Shown here one piece after another: positions 16,310-24,985 of a DNA stretch of 64,000 nt. Position 1 is the first letter of the stretch, and every line of letters starts with the position of its first letter. The stretch lies in assembly GCA_027487795.1 (NCBI GenBank), contig JAIYCX010000012.1:62001-126000 (forward strand), given 5' to 3'. The notes under the pieces were generated by a model. That model saw only the letters and a program-made list of their open reading frames with translations, ran no database searches and was not told the DNA's origin. This DNA is from Pseudomonadota bacterium. Lineage in GTDB: Bacteria > Bdellovibrionota_C > UBA2361 > SZUA-149 > DAOLCO01. A program made the translations under genes and the position numbers.

Positions 16310-18397
16310 TTATTTAATCCTATCACGATATTCTAAGGGTATTGGTTGTTTCGACTTTTGTATATCTTCTTTTGGTTTTGTAAAATCTCCCAAGTCTATT
16401 TTTGATTTTGCACTTGAAAGAGATTCTTTTTGTTCTTTAGAACCTATTTGCTCTCCTCTACCTTCTGGTTTTGTTTCTTCCCCAGTTATTTTTACCTCAT
16501 CGAGAATTGCTTGACTAGTACTTAAAGGAGCAGTTCCGCCCTTACCGTCTTTTTTACCTTTGGTCTCTTCATCAGCTTGACCAAGAGTCTCTGAGGATAC
16601 TTTAGAGTCTTTTGAGGTAGGGTCTTTTGGTGGACTGTTCTTTTGCGGATTACCATCCTTAGGGCTATTTTCTCCATTGGACGGTTTATTTTTATCGCTT
16701 GGATCTTGTTCTGTAGAGTCTTCGTTCTTTTTATCTTGTTCTTTCTTATTTTTTTCTTCTCCGCTTTCTTTTTGCCCTTTTTCACCTTTTTGTTGGGCTT
16801 CTTTTTCTCCTTCTTTTTTGCCGTCTTTTTTACTCTCTGTGTCTTTTTTAGCTTCTCCTTGTTTGGAGGACTGTTGCTCAGAATCTTTCTTGGAGTCTGA
16901 ATCTTTATTTTGTTCTTTTATTTTTTCTATTGTTTCTTCGAGCTTACTTTTAGCATCTTTATTATCATTTCCTTGTTTGCCTTCTTTTCCTGCATTGTCT
17001 TTTTGATTAGCTTTTGAATTGGCATCATCTTTTTGGTCTTTAGGAGACTGCTCTTTTTGTTGTTGATCGCCCTTAGTATCTTTAGAATCTTTTTCTTTTA
17101 CATTCTTATCTGATCCATTTGTTTGCTTGGAATTTTGAACATCGGTATCTTCTTTTTTATCTTGTTCTTTTCCTTCTGTATTTTCTTTCTTTTCACCACT
17201 TTCCTTATTTTCACTACCGGACTCAGAAGGTTGATTTTTATCTTGACCTTTTTCTTTCGAGTCTTGGCTTGAGCTTGGGTTAGTTTGCTGAGCAGAGTTT
17301 TTATCGTCTTTGTTCTGTTCTTTTTCGGAGCCCTGCTGTTGATCTTTGCTTTGTTGCTGTTCTGAACCCTGCTGCTTATCTGAGTTTTGCTGTTTCTCAG
17401 TACCTTGTTCTTTTGATGAATCCTCTTTTTGTGATTCTTGCTTTTGATTAGAGCTTTGTTGTTTTTCTGAGCCTTGCTGCTCTTTCTGCTCAGAATTTTT
17501 TTGCTCTTGTTCTTGAGACTGTTGTTCTGAACTTTTTTCTTGATTGTCTTTATTTTCTTCTTCGTTTTGCTTGGCGCTTTCTTGTTCTGGGTCCTTAGAT
17601 TGATCTTTGTTTGTCTCTTTGTTCTTTGTGTTATTTTCTTTTTCTGAAGAACTTTTATTCTCTTGTTTGATTACTTCCTTAACAGTATCTTCTTCGAGCT
17701 GTCTTTCTAAAGCCAAAGATTTTTTTTGCACAATTTCAGAGCTAAGATCGTTAACTAAAATAGTATCTTTAAGATCTTCTACTAAACTTAAGGTTTCCTT
17801 GGAGAGTACCGAATTTTCTTTTTCTAATTCGGTTTGAAGAGAGGCGATGATTTCTTTATTTAGAATATTATCTTTAAAAGTTTCTTCTAGTTGTTTTGTT
17901 TTGACTTCAATTTTGAAGAGTATAAAAATTAATAAAACGAAAAGAAAAATAGGAAGAAGAGATTTTTTTGTGAGGGTAAAACTAATGCCATTGTAGTCGC
18001 TCTTTTTACTTAATAAATTTTGTAGCTGATTAGCAATAAATTTTTTTATCGCTATTTCTTCTTTTGTTGCGTCTTGTTTATTTTCTAGGTAGCAGTAGGT
18101 AGAAAATTTTTCAGTTGAAGCGTGCTTCTCATCTAATTTTTCTGCAATCCAATAATCATTTATCTCCGTTATCTTCTTGTATATTAGAAATATTATGACG
18201 ACCGCTAAGACTAAGCTAGTAAAGGCAAATATATGCCAGCTATATCCGCTTAAATAAGGAATTATTCCAATTAAGCTTAGTTTTGAGAAAACAAAAAAAG
18301 ATAATATTAGACAGAGTAAATAGATCAATAAGTTTATTGATCTAGATAAACGAGCTTTCAGTAAGCTATCTTTTATTATCTTAGTTAAATTGTTCAT
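16310..18397 (-). CDS. Membrane protein with long Gln/Lys/Glu/Ser-rich disordered domain, 695 aa
   Basis: Three hydrophobic segments near the N-terminus (about residues 20-38, 50-71 and 148-166) are followed by a short helical region. Then come about 400 residues built almost only from Q, K, E, S, D, N and G. The C-terminus is ordered again (LGDFTKPKEDIQKSK ... PIPLEYRDRIK). The end IPLEYRDRIK resembles the conserved end of membrane proteins encoded beside MoxR/BatA-type genes (DUF4175-like), which supports an operon role. It overlaps no neighbour; 54 nt separate it from mltG and 3 nt from moxR. The opposite strand carries long open frames, but these are composition artefacts. The disordered part may act as a flexible periplasmic or cytoplasmic tether; this is inference. 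Confidence 0.8.
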   Translation of the reverse strand: MNNLTKIIKDSLLKARLSRSINLLIYLLCLILSFFVFSKLSLIGIIPYLSGYSWHIFAFTSLVLAVVIIFLIYKKITEINDYWIAEKLDEKHASTEKFSTYCYLENKQDATKEEIAIKKFIANQLQNLLSKKSDYNGISFTLTKKSLLPIFLFVLLIFILFKIEVKTKQLEETFKDNILNKEIIASLQTELEKENSVLSKETLSLVEDLKDTILVNDLSSEIVQKKSLALERQLEEDTVKEVIKQENKSSSEKENNTKNKETNKDQSKDPEQESAKQNEEENKDNQEKSSEQQSQEQEQKNSEQKEQQGSEKQQSSNQKQESQKEDSSKEQGTEKQQNSDKQQGSEQQQSKDQQQGSEKEQNKDDKNSAQQTNPSSSQDSKEKGQDKNQPSESGSENKESGEKKENTEGKEQDKKEDTDVQNSKQTNGSDKNVKEKDSKDTKGDQQQKEQSPKDQKDDANSKANQKDNAGKEGKQGNDNKDAKSKLEETIEKIKEQNKDSDSKKDSEQQSSKQGEAKKDTESKKDGKKEGEKEAQQKGEKGQKESGEEKNKKEQDKKNEDSTEQDPSDKNKPSNGENSPKDGNPQKNSPPKDPTSKDSKVSSETLGQADEETKGKKDGKGGTAPLSTSQAILDEVKITGEETKPEGRGEQIGSKEQKESLSSAKSKIDLGDFTKPKEDIQKSKQPIPLEYRDRIK

Positions 18398-18451
18398 TTT
18401 CTATTTAAATATTATGAACGGTAACTTATCTAAGGTGATTATTCGAGAGTT

Positions 18452-19483
18452 TTATCTCTTACTAAGCTTCTCTTTATATGTCTTTTCATCAAGTGAGAAA
18501 ATTAACTCATTTTTCCTATCTCTAAAAAAGTACAAAAACTCTGTATCCGCAGGAAATAGCGCAGCTCTGATTGATTCTAATGAAGGATTGCAAATTGGAG
18601 TCGCGGGTAGAGATGGCTTTATGTAAGTATTATAAGGACCTGGATTTAACTTGTCGCTTTCTTGAAGTATGTAGTTTGGAATATTTTTTTTATAATATAA
18701 CAAGGCTTTATCGTTTTCTAGGGGCATGTATAGAGCCAATCTATTATGATAGACTGATGATATTTTAGCTTTTTCAGACTCTGTGAAGCCAGTTTTTTCA
18801 AGTAACGAAGCTAATATAAGAATGTCGTAATTAGTTAGTTTTAGTGATTTAGCTCTATCTGTAAATTCAGGAACTTTAGTAGAAATATCTCTCTGACTAG
18901 ATAATATAAGAGTTTCAACAACTTTTTCGGCAGTGATCGGTCTTGAAAAAGTATGATTACCAGGTAGAAAATAACCTTCAGGATGAGCTGCTCCAAGGCG
19001 TAGTTTAATCATTAAGCTACGCTTGGTCATTGCGCTTAGAATTTCTGGTTTTTCAAAAAGCCCTGATTCGGCAATTGAGTTTGCTATGTCTTCGTAAGTT
19101 TGTCCTGCTCGTATTGTAAAAGTTCTTACTACTTTATCACCTTCTTTTAGTTTTTCTATTATTTTTTTAGGAGAAAGAGCTGGGCTTAGTTCATACTCAC
19201 CAGGGTTAATTTTAAATGTTCCACCTGATTTTGCCTCAGCTTTTTTTAGTAGATAAGAAGTACCAAATGCACTTCTTACTATGTTTTTTTCTGCAAGAAG
19301 TTCGGCTATTTTTTCTAAGTCTGTTTCTTCTGGGATTATAATAGAGATACTATCTTTTGCACCAACTTCAGCAGGTCGTAAAAATATAAGATTAACGATC
19401 ACTAGTGCGATAAAAATAGGAATAGTGATTGCCAAGTAGTAAGGAGCAATATTTCCGATTTTAGAGAGGCTTGAATCTTTCAT
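18452..19483 (-). CDS. mltG: Endolytic murein transglycosylase MltG (YceG-like)
   Basis: Inner-membrane-anchored lytic transglycosylase that cuts nascent glycan strands and so sets glycan length. One N-terminal helix lies at residues 14-35, then a LysM-like region. The YceG domain has HPEGYFLPGNHTF (167-179), the catalytic Glu in LASLLEKTGF (E229), YHNRLALYMPLENDKALLY and the family end motif PICNPSLESIRAALFPA. At 343 aa the length is normal. Its start overlaps the ruvX stop by one base (ATG/TGA type), indicating translational coupling. The pairing ruvX-mltG recurs in many bacteria. Confidence 0.95.
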   Translation of the reverse strand: MKDSSLSKIGNIAPYYLAITIPIFIALVIVNLIFLRPAEVGAKDSISIIIPEETDLEKIAELLAEKNIVRSAFGTSYLLKKAEAKSGGTFKINPGEYELSPALSPKKIIEKLKEGDKVVRTFTIRAGQTYEDIANSIAESGLFEKPEILSAMTKRSLMIKLRLGAAHPEGYFLPGNHTFSRPITAEKVVETLILSSQRDISTKVPEFTDRAKSLKLTNYDILILASLLEKTGFTESEKAKISSVYHNRLALYMPLENDKALLYYKKNIPNYILQESDKLNPGPYNTYIKPSLPATPICNPSLESIRAALFPADTEFLYFFRDRKNELIFSLDEKTYKEKLSKR

Positions 19484-19941
19484 TATTTGTTACTTGATAG
19501 AAAGCTATTTAAGATTATTGAAGCAGATATTTGATCTTTTTTTTGCCTACGTGACTCGCCCCTAAGTTTTGATCCTGGCTTTGAGCTAGAAAGAACTCTC
19601 TCTGCTTCAACAGAAGTAAGCCTTTCATCGTAATATTTAATTTCTATATTGTTCATTGAGCTATCATCTAAAGCCATTTTTAGTTTTTCGCAAAACTTTT
19701 CAACTAGTTTTGTTTGTTCAGTTTTTTCACCTGACATCGATATTGGATAGCCTAGAACTATTTTAGTTATAGATTGTTTCTGGCATTCTTCTACGAGATC
19801 GCTGAGGGCTATTTTTTCTTGTCCTAAATAATCTAGCGATTTAGTGCTGGAAGTTCCGTAGAGCATTTCATCTGAAATTGCTATACCGATCCTTTTGTCC
19901 CCGAAATCTATGGCCATATATCTGCTTTTACTTTTTTGCAT
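19483..19941 (-). CDS. ruvX: Putative Holliday junction resolvase / pre-16S rRNA nuclease RuvX (YqgF)
   Basis: RNase H-fold nuclease of 152 aa. The first acidic residue lies in MAIDFGDKRIGIAISD near the N-terminus, the second in the strand IVLGYPISMSG, and the third in YDERLTSVEAERVL. In E. coli this protein is tied to 16S rRNA 5'-end processing; the resolvase name is historical. The C-terminal AS-IILN-FL segment is also typical. It is the first gene of the minus-strand train and is divergent from the M23 peptidase gene. Confidence 0.93.
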   Translation of the reverse strand: MQKSKSRYMAIDFGDKRIGIAISDEMLYGTSSTKSLDYLGQEKIALSDLVEECQKQSITKIVLGYPISMSGEKTEQTKLVEKFCEKLKMALDDSSMNNIEIKYYDERLTSVEAERVLSSSKPGSKLRGESRRQKKDQISASIILNSFLSSNK

Positions 19942-20041
19942 ATTCCTGCACAGCTCAAATGCTTACTGAATTTGTGTATAAATTTGATTTCTTCTTCATA
20001 TCGATTTATCAAGTCCAATAATCTAACTTTTTACTGCAAGA

Positions 20042-21490
20042 ATGGGAACTCCCAAACCAAAAAGATTTAATACAGAAACTCAAGATCAAGTAATTGGCAT
20101 TAAGCACTCTCTTGCAGATCAAAAACTTCCTAATGATAATGCAAATAGGAGTTCTGTTTTTAGCGCATTGATTACTGCACTAGTTTCTTCTCTTATATTA
20201 TTTATAGCACTTTTTATTGCATATTGGATTATACCTTGGCAAAAAATACACGATACTTTTTTCTCTCTTTTGTCTAAAGAAGTTAGTGTTGATACTGGGC
20301 CATTGATTTACTCTCCAGACTTTAGTCCTGTTAGTCTAATTTCTCCATCTAACCTACCAGTTTTTGAAAAAGCCACAATTTCCACTCGTTTAAACTCAGG
20401 CGCTAATATTAACGAGCTTCTACAATCTCATGGATTCTCTAAAGAGGAATCAAGCGGAGCTTATCAGGCATATTTAGAGATTTCAGAAAAAGAGAATATT
20501 ACACTTAAGTCAGGTTCAGTTGTCGAAATCTTTTTTACAGATGACATCGGTCTTAGTGAGTTAACTATTACACTGGATTTAGAAAATAAATTAAAAATTT
20601 ATAAGTCATCTTCAGGTAGGTTCATGTCTGAGATTAGTAAAATTAAAGCAGTGACAAAAGAGAGGATTGTTGTTGGTTCTATTGAAAGCTCATTTGCTGC
20701 TTCGGCGAATAAGCTTGGGCTTAGTTATGATATCGTTGATGATCTTGTCGATATTTTTAGTGATAGAGTGTCTTTCCACCGTGACTTTAGAAAAGGCGAT
20801 CGTTTTACCATTATATATACAGAACAAGAACTAGTAGATGGTAAGAAGACAACTAATGGGCCTATACTAGGAGCAGCATTAGAGGTACGAGGTCAACATT
20901 TAGTAGCTATAAGATTTGTTGGAGCTGATGGAAAGCCAAGGTTCTTCAACGAAAAAGGTGAAGAAATAGGGAATACATTTTTAAGATTTCCACTTAAGTT
21001 TTCAAAAATTAGTAGTTACTTTTCTACAGCTAGGTTTCATCCAGTTTTGAAAATTAATAGACCACATCATGGCGTAGATTTTTCTGCTCCAATTGGAACT
21101 CCTGTGAGAAGTGTTGCTTCTGGTATGGTAAGTTACGCAGGAAGAAAAGGTGGTCATGGTGTTATAGTAGAAATAAGACACTCAGCAAGATTTACAACAG
21201 GATATTCACACTTATCTAGTATTGCTCCGGGAGTTAGGCAGGGAAGTAAAGTAGAGAAGGGGCAGCTTATCGGAGCTGTAGGAATGACTGGTTTAGCTAC
21301 AGGTCCTCATTTACATTTTAGTTTATACGATAAGGGAGTATACGTTGATCCTTTAAAAACCGATCTACCTCAATCAGATGAACTATCTAAAGGGTTAAAA
21401 ATAGGCGAGCAGTACCTTCAGCGCGCGTTATTTACTCTAGAACACTATCAAAAAATTGCAGACAGCAATCTTCTTCAAGGTGGGAAATAA
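20042..21490 (+). CDS. M23 family (LytM-type) peptidoglycan endopeptidase, membrane anchored
   Basis: A cytoplasmic N-terminus of about 37 residues precedes one membrane helix (38-62). An OapA/LysM-like opacity region follows (about 110-200). The C-terminal M23 domain has H342 and D346 (HHGVDFSAPIGTPV), GGHGVIVEIRH, YSHLSSI and H423-L-H425 (GPHLHFSLYDKG), which are the zinc ligands and catalytic residues of an active metallopeptidase. Such MepM-like enzymes cleave peptide cross-links in the periplasm to allow wall growth. Length 482 aa is typical. It starts a two-gene unit with rlmD (1-nt gap) and faces away from ruvX/mltG, another wall gene. Confidence 0.93.
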   Translation: MGTPKPKRFNTETQDQVIGIKHSLADQKLPNDNANRSSVFSALITALVSSLILFIALFIAYWIIPWQKIHDTFFSLLSKEVSVDTGPLIYSPDFSPVSLISPSNLPVFEKATISTRLNSGANINELLQSHGFSKEESSGAYQAYLEISEKENITLKSGSVVEIFFTDDIGLSELTITLDLENKLKIYKSSSGRFMSEISKIKAVTKERIVVGSIESSFAASANKLGLSYDIVDDLVDIFSDRVSFHRDFRKGDRFTIIYTEQELVDGKKTTNGPILGAALEVRGQHLVAIRFVGADGKPRFFNEKGEEIGNTFLRFPLKFSKISSYFSTARFHPVLKINRPHHGVDFSAPIGTPVRSVASGMVSYAGRKGGHGVIVEIRHSARFTTGYSHLSSIAPGVRQGSKVEKGQLIGAVGMTGLATGPHLHFSLYDKGVYVDPLKTDLPQSDELSKGLKIGEQYLQRALFTLEHYQKIADSNLLQGGK

Positions 21491-21491
21491 T

Positions 21492-22781
21492 ATGCTGACT
21501 GTAAAATTAAGATCGATAGCCACAGGTGGTGAAGCTGTTGGTGAAGTGGAGGCAGTATCTTCTTCAGAACATGAACATTTACTGGGAATTACTACTTTTG
21601 TGCCATACGGAGCACCAGGGGAGAAGGTTTTAGTATCTTTAGAAGAGGAAAAAGGAAATTTCATTAGAGGTAATTTAGTCGAAGTTTTAGATCCAAGTCA
21701 TAGCAGAACTGATCCTGAATGTGCTTATTATGGATCATGTGGCGGTTGCCAGCTTCAGCATATCAATTATATTTCTAGTCTTGATGCTAAATATCAAATG
21801 TTGATAGGGGCGATGAGGGCAGGGAAGTTACCTAGTAATGTTATTGATTCAGTTCTTCCGATTGAACAAAGTTTAGCTTATGGATATCGCAGGCGAATAA
21901 ACTTACACATAGATTCTTCAGGAACTATTGGTTTTTATAGGCCAAATAGTCGAAGTTTAGTAGTCGTAGATTCTTGTAGTATCGCAAGCAAACAAATTAG
22001 TGATTTTATTCCTAAGATTCAAGCTCTAGGACATGAAATTAAGGGTAAGTTTAATTCAGTGAGCATAGAAGAAGATACAGAAGGAGTTATTGCTGTATTT
22101 AATGCTCCTTATGAACTTAGTGACAAAGAATTATCTACTATTCATAGCACTCTATCAAAAAATTTAAATCGTTATTTAGTTGTTTCTGGGACAAAAGTTT
22201 ACCAAGGAACGGGGTCTCCATTCTTAGAATTAAGAGTCTCTCCAACAATGAAGATAAGAATTCCGGGTGGTGCATTTTCTCAAGTAAACTGGGAAATAAA
22301 TCAAAAGCTAATTAACTTTGTATTATCATGTTTAGAAGTTAATGATTCTAAGCCAGTTTATGATCTATATGCAGGAGCTGGGAATTTTACTATCCCTATT
22401 GCTAAAAGTGGCCGCCATGTAATTTCTGTCGAATGTGACACAAGGCTTGCTAGCTATGGTAGGGAGAATGCTTCTAAATTGGGGCTTTCATCCAAGGTGT
22501 CTTATCATGATGAGTCTGTAGAATCTTTCTTGAAGAAGAATAAAGGTAATCTAAGAAGTGGAGATGTCATCTTAGATCCTCCCAGAAGTGGTGTTGGTCC
22601 TTTAGTTAAGTCTCTAAAATTCGCTAAAAAAATAGTTCTTATTTCTTGTCACTTACCTAGTTTTGTTAGGGATCTGAGAGGACTAATAGAGCAGGGATTT
22701 ACAGTTAAGAAAATAAAACCTTTTGATATGTTTCCTCAAACAGCGTATTTAGAAATTACTGCCTTACTTGAGCTGGAGTAG
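21492..22781 (+). CDS. rlmD: 23S rRNA (uracil-C5)-methyltransferase, RlmD/TrmA family
   Basis: Class I SAM-dependent RNA methyltransferase that makes 5-methyluridine. An N-terminal TRAM-like domain covers residues 1-65. A four-Cys iron-sulfur site follows (CAYYGSCGGC, about residues 78-87, plus DSC near 160). The SAM-binding strand is LYAGAGNFTIPIAKSGR, then ECD, DVILDPPRSG and the catalytic Cys in VLISCHLPSFVRDL. E in YLEITALLE is the general base region. The ATG at 21492, preceded by AAGGTGGG, is preferred over an upstream TTG at 21456 that would overlap the M23 gene. RlmD versus RlmCD/TrmA specificity cannot be decided from sequence alone. Its 3' end overlaps the convergent HDOD-like gene by 26 bp. 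Confidence 0.88.
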   Translation: MLTVKLRSIATGGEAVGEVEAVSSSEHEHLLGITTFVPYGAPGEKVLVSLEEEKGNFIRGNLVEVLDPSHSRTDPECAYYGSCGGCQLQHINYISSLDAKYQMLIGAMRAGKLPSNVIDSVLPIEQSLAYGYRRRINLHIDSSGTIGFYRPNSRSLVVVDSCSIASKQISDFIPKIQALGHEIKGKFNSVSIEEDTEGVIAVFNAPYELSDKELSTIHSTLSKNLNRYLVVSGTKVYQGTGSPFLELRVSPTMKIRIPGGAFSQVNWEINQKLINFVLSCLEVNDSKPVYDLYAGAGNFTIPIAKSGRHVISVECDTRLASYGRENASKLGLSSKVSYHDESVESFLKKNKGNLRSGDVILDPPRSGVGPLVKSLKFAKKIVLISCHLPSFVRDLRGLIEQGFTVKKIKPFDMFPQTAYLEITALLELE

Positions 22782-24258
22782 TTTTTTTTCTCTCGTATAC
22801 TTTTTCTGGTTTCTTTTCTGGAATAGTATAGATCATAAGCATTACGGTACTAACTAGTTCTCCTAAGTTTTTTATTTTTTCAGCAGAAATGTTATCTATC
22901 TCACCTTCGAGGTAAACAACTCCGACTGGATTTTTCTGATTTATTGGACTGACATAAACAACGATAGGCTCTTTTCTCTTACCATGCCCTTTTGCTAGTT
23001 GAGATTTTTTTTCAGTGAAAGCATCTCTGATTAAGCTATTATTAAAATTACCTGAATATAGTGGTGATTCTTCAGCTCTTACAAATGTTGGAGTACCTTT
23101 TCTAAATACTGGTAGTAGGCTTACATCAATCGGACTTACTGCAAATATTAATGTGCTACTTATGCCGCTTTTTTCTAAAGTCGTATGTAAAAACTTTTTT
23201 AGAAGTTCTTTACCATCTTCTTTATTATGAATATTACAAACTAGATTTTGTATTTCTGTAGAATCATCTAATCCCGCTTTTCTAGCTAATCTTGATACTT
23301 CTATTCTATCATTTACTTTACCCGAAGCGATATGTTCTATGTCTACAGATATTCCTGGAAAAATTCCAGGGAATTTTTTTGAATATTCAGAACATGTCTT
23401 TCCAGCAATTTCATAAACTTTTGCTAAGCCTTGTTCGCCTAAAGACTTCGTTAGAAAATTCATTAATTCTTTAGTTTCTTTTTTATTAATTGAGTTGGGA
23501 AGAGTGCTGTGAATTTGAGAAAAATTTTCTCCAAAAGTACAAATACAATCTAGTCTGTTGTGTATTGAGCTTGTTGAAATACTTACGCTAGTTTGAAGTG
23601 GAATTTTGTTGATCATCTTAGAAATATTTTCACCAAACCCCATTTGTAGAGCAACTTTTGCTCCTAAAGTAGAAGGAGTAAATCCAAATATATTTGATAA
23701 AACTGTATCTAAGGTAGTATCTAATGGGCTCCCAGAAACTATAGCTACTGCTTGTTCGAATTGTCTAGGATAGTTCCAAGCTAATAAGAGCCTACCTAAT
23801 GATTTTAAACTCGCTATAGTATAAGCTGTTCCTTTTTCAACATTGAATGTAGGTCCAAGAGATTCTGTAAGTGTGGAACAAAGTATATTTTCTTTTATCA
23901 ATTCTAGTTGAAAACTGCTCGCGTTAACGAGCCTATCGCGACAATATAATTTACTAAATTCTTCAAAGAGAGGAAGTAGCATTTTAAACTGATTACCAGA
24001 AGAGAAGTGACTAGTCGATATTCCACTTTGAAAGCTACTTTTATCTGCAAGTATTCTTATTGTGTATAGATATAAACTGATATCTTTTTTTAGATCTTCT
24101 ATTAAACTAGAAATAGAATTTTCGTAATAATTATCTTTTATTTTTACGGTTACGCTTTGAACTACTTCTTTTTGAGCAGGTATCCATAATTCCCAAACTT
24201 TTTTTGAGACACTGTCTATATCAAAATTTGTATCTTGGGTTATTAACAAAACGGACAC
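22756..24258 (-). CDS. HDOD-like signalling protein, 500 aa
   Basis: The middle part resembles an HDOD domain: KSLGRLLLAWNYPRQFEQAV followed by a helix and VLSNIFGFTPSTLGAKVALQMGFGENISKMI (about residues 155-225). That matches the G-x-LL..W..P and E/N-xx-FG-x-x-H/P-x-x-x-GA-x-LA pattern. The His of the usual ...FGxxH is replaced by Pro here, so no HD-type metal site is expected. The C-terminal quarter (ISSTLIFAVSPIDVSLLPVF ... VGVVYLEGEIDNISAEKIKNLGELVST) looks like a GAF-type sensor. HDOD proteins are non-enzymatic scaffolds for motility and second-messenger signalling. There is no signal peptide. It is convergent and overlapping with rlmD and divergent from the 74-aa gene. Family assignment is moderate. 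Confidence 0.65.
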   Translation of the reverse strand: MSVLLITQDTNFDIDSVSKKVWELWIPAQKEVVQSVTVKIKDNYYENSISSLIEDLKKDISLYLYTIRILADKSSFQSGISTSHFSSGNQFKMLLPLFEEFSKLYCRDRLVNASSFQLELIKENILCSTLTESLGPTFNVEKGTAYTIASLKSLGRLLLAWNYPRQFEQAVAIVSGSPLDTTLDTVLSNIFGFTPSTLGAKVALQMGFGENISKMINKIPLQTSVSISTSSIHNRLDCICTFGENFSQIHSTLPNSINKKETKELMNFLTKSLGEQGLAKVYEIAGKTCSEYSKKFPGIFPGISVDIEHIASGKVNDRIEVSRLARKAGLDDSTEIQNLVCNIHNKEDGKELLKKFLHTTLEKSGISSTLIFAVSPIDVSLLPVFRKGTPTFVRAEESPLYSGNFNNSLIRDAFTEKKSQLAKGHGKRKEPIVVYVSPINQKNPVGVVYLEGEIDNISAEKIKNLGELVSTVMLMIYTIPEKKPEKVYERKKTTPAQVRQ

Positions 24259-24351
24259 CTTACTTAAATTTACATTAATCTGAGTAAGGCAAGAAGTCGG
24301 CCAATTTGTATAAAGGTAAAATAATTAGCTTTTAGTTATAAAATGACTAAG

Positions 24352-24400
24352 AAAAATTGCTAGGGTGTAGGAGATACGTTACCCTAGCTATGTAATTTTT
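24352..24400. promoter_or_regulatory. Long hairpin in divergent intergenic region
   Basis: GCTAGGGT (24359-24366) pairs perfectly with ACCCTAGC (24381-24388). Outside it AAAAATT (24352-24358) can pair with AATTTTT (24394-24400). It lies between the HDOD-like gene (minus) and the 74-aa gene (plus). It could be a leader hairpin for the HDOD gene, a terminator-like element or an operator. Apart from this hairpin and the ribosome binding site at 24568-24573, I see nothing else in the 320-nt gap 24259-24579. Confidence 0.45.
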
Positions 24401-24579
24401 AGTTACTTGTATTAGCACTTGGACTGTATATTGAAGAAACTGATATCTTATTTAATCTTAAGTATACAGATAGTTGGCCTCTAAAGATTATAGAAGTAAT
24501 TAAGGATCTCTTTGATATAAATATTTTTATGATATCTTAACTCTTGGTTCTTTCTTTGGTTTTAAATAGGAGGAATATT

Positions 24580-24804
24580 ATGGGTGTTGATAAACAAAGA
24601 GCAAAAGATGCGATGGCGAGAGGTAGTGCTAGCAAAGTTGATGGCCTAACCGACGCTAAGATTGGTGTTTACTTTAATCACGAAGGAAGATGTTTGAAAT
24701 CTAACTGGGATGAGTTAACTCGAGCACTTGGATTAAGTTTTGCTGACAGAGCTAAGCTTAGTGAACGTCTTTCTAAGTTGGGACTTTCGCCACCTAAAAA
24801 GTAG
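24580..24804 (+). CDS. Small unrecognised protein, 74 aa
   Basis: ATG 24580 is preceded by a perfect AGGAGG (24568-24573, 6-nt spacer), so the upstream in-frame start at 24544 is rejected. The product begins MGVDKQRAKDAMARGSASK, is basic, and has a helix-rich C-terminal half with GLSFADRAKLSERLSKLG, which could be a small helix-turn-helix-like or lattice fold. No family was recognised. An intrinsic terminator follows directly (24825-24856), so it is a single-gene unit with optimal translation signals, suggesting high expression. Confidence 0.75.
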   Translation: MGVDKQRAKDAMARGSASKVDGLTDAKIGVYFNHEGRCLKSNWDELTRALGLSFADRAKLSERLSKLGLSPPKK

Positions 24805-24824
24805 TACTTAAAGGTTAATACATT

Positions 24825-24856
24825 GAGACTAGAGTCATCTAGTCTCTCTTTTTAGT
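24825..24856 (+). terminator. Intrinsic terminator
   Basis: GAGACTAGA (24825-24833), loop GTCA, TCTAGTCTC (24838-24846), then TCTTTTT. The stem shares GAGACTAG/CTAGTCTC with the terminator at 52954-52981. Confidence 0.9.
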
Positions 24857-24985
24857 TTTAACATATTGAGAATAGGACTGTTCCTAAAAAATTTAGAACC
24901 TACTAGTAAGTCATCTTGCCATATCACACTTGTCAAACAATGCGCTGAATCCCATGTATTCAGCGCTAAAAGTTCAATAGGCTAT

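Noticed and set aside
16522-17006. Long open frames on both strands inside the low-complexity gene (16522-16785 minus, 16643-16900 plus, 16677-17006 plus)
   Set aside because: They are shadows produced by the biased Q/K/E/S codons of the 695-aa protein; no start signals and no plausible protein composition.
24512-24538. Promoter TTGATA/TATCTT before the 74-aa gene
   Set aside because: The spacer is only 15 nt and both boxes are poor; not enough to claim.
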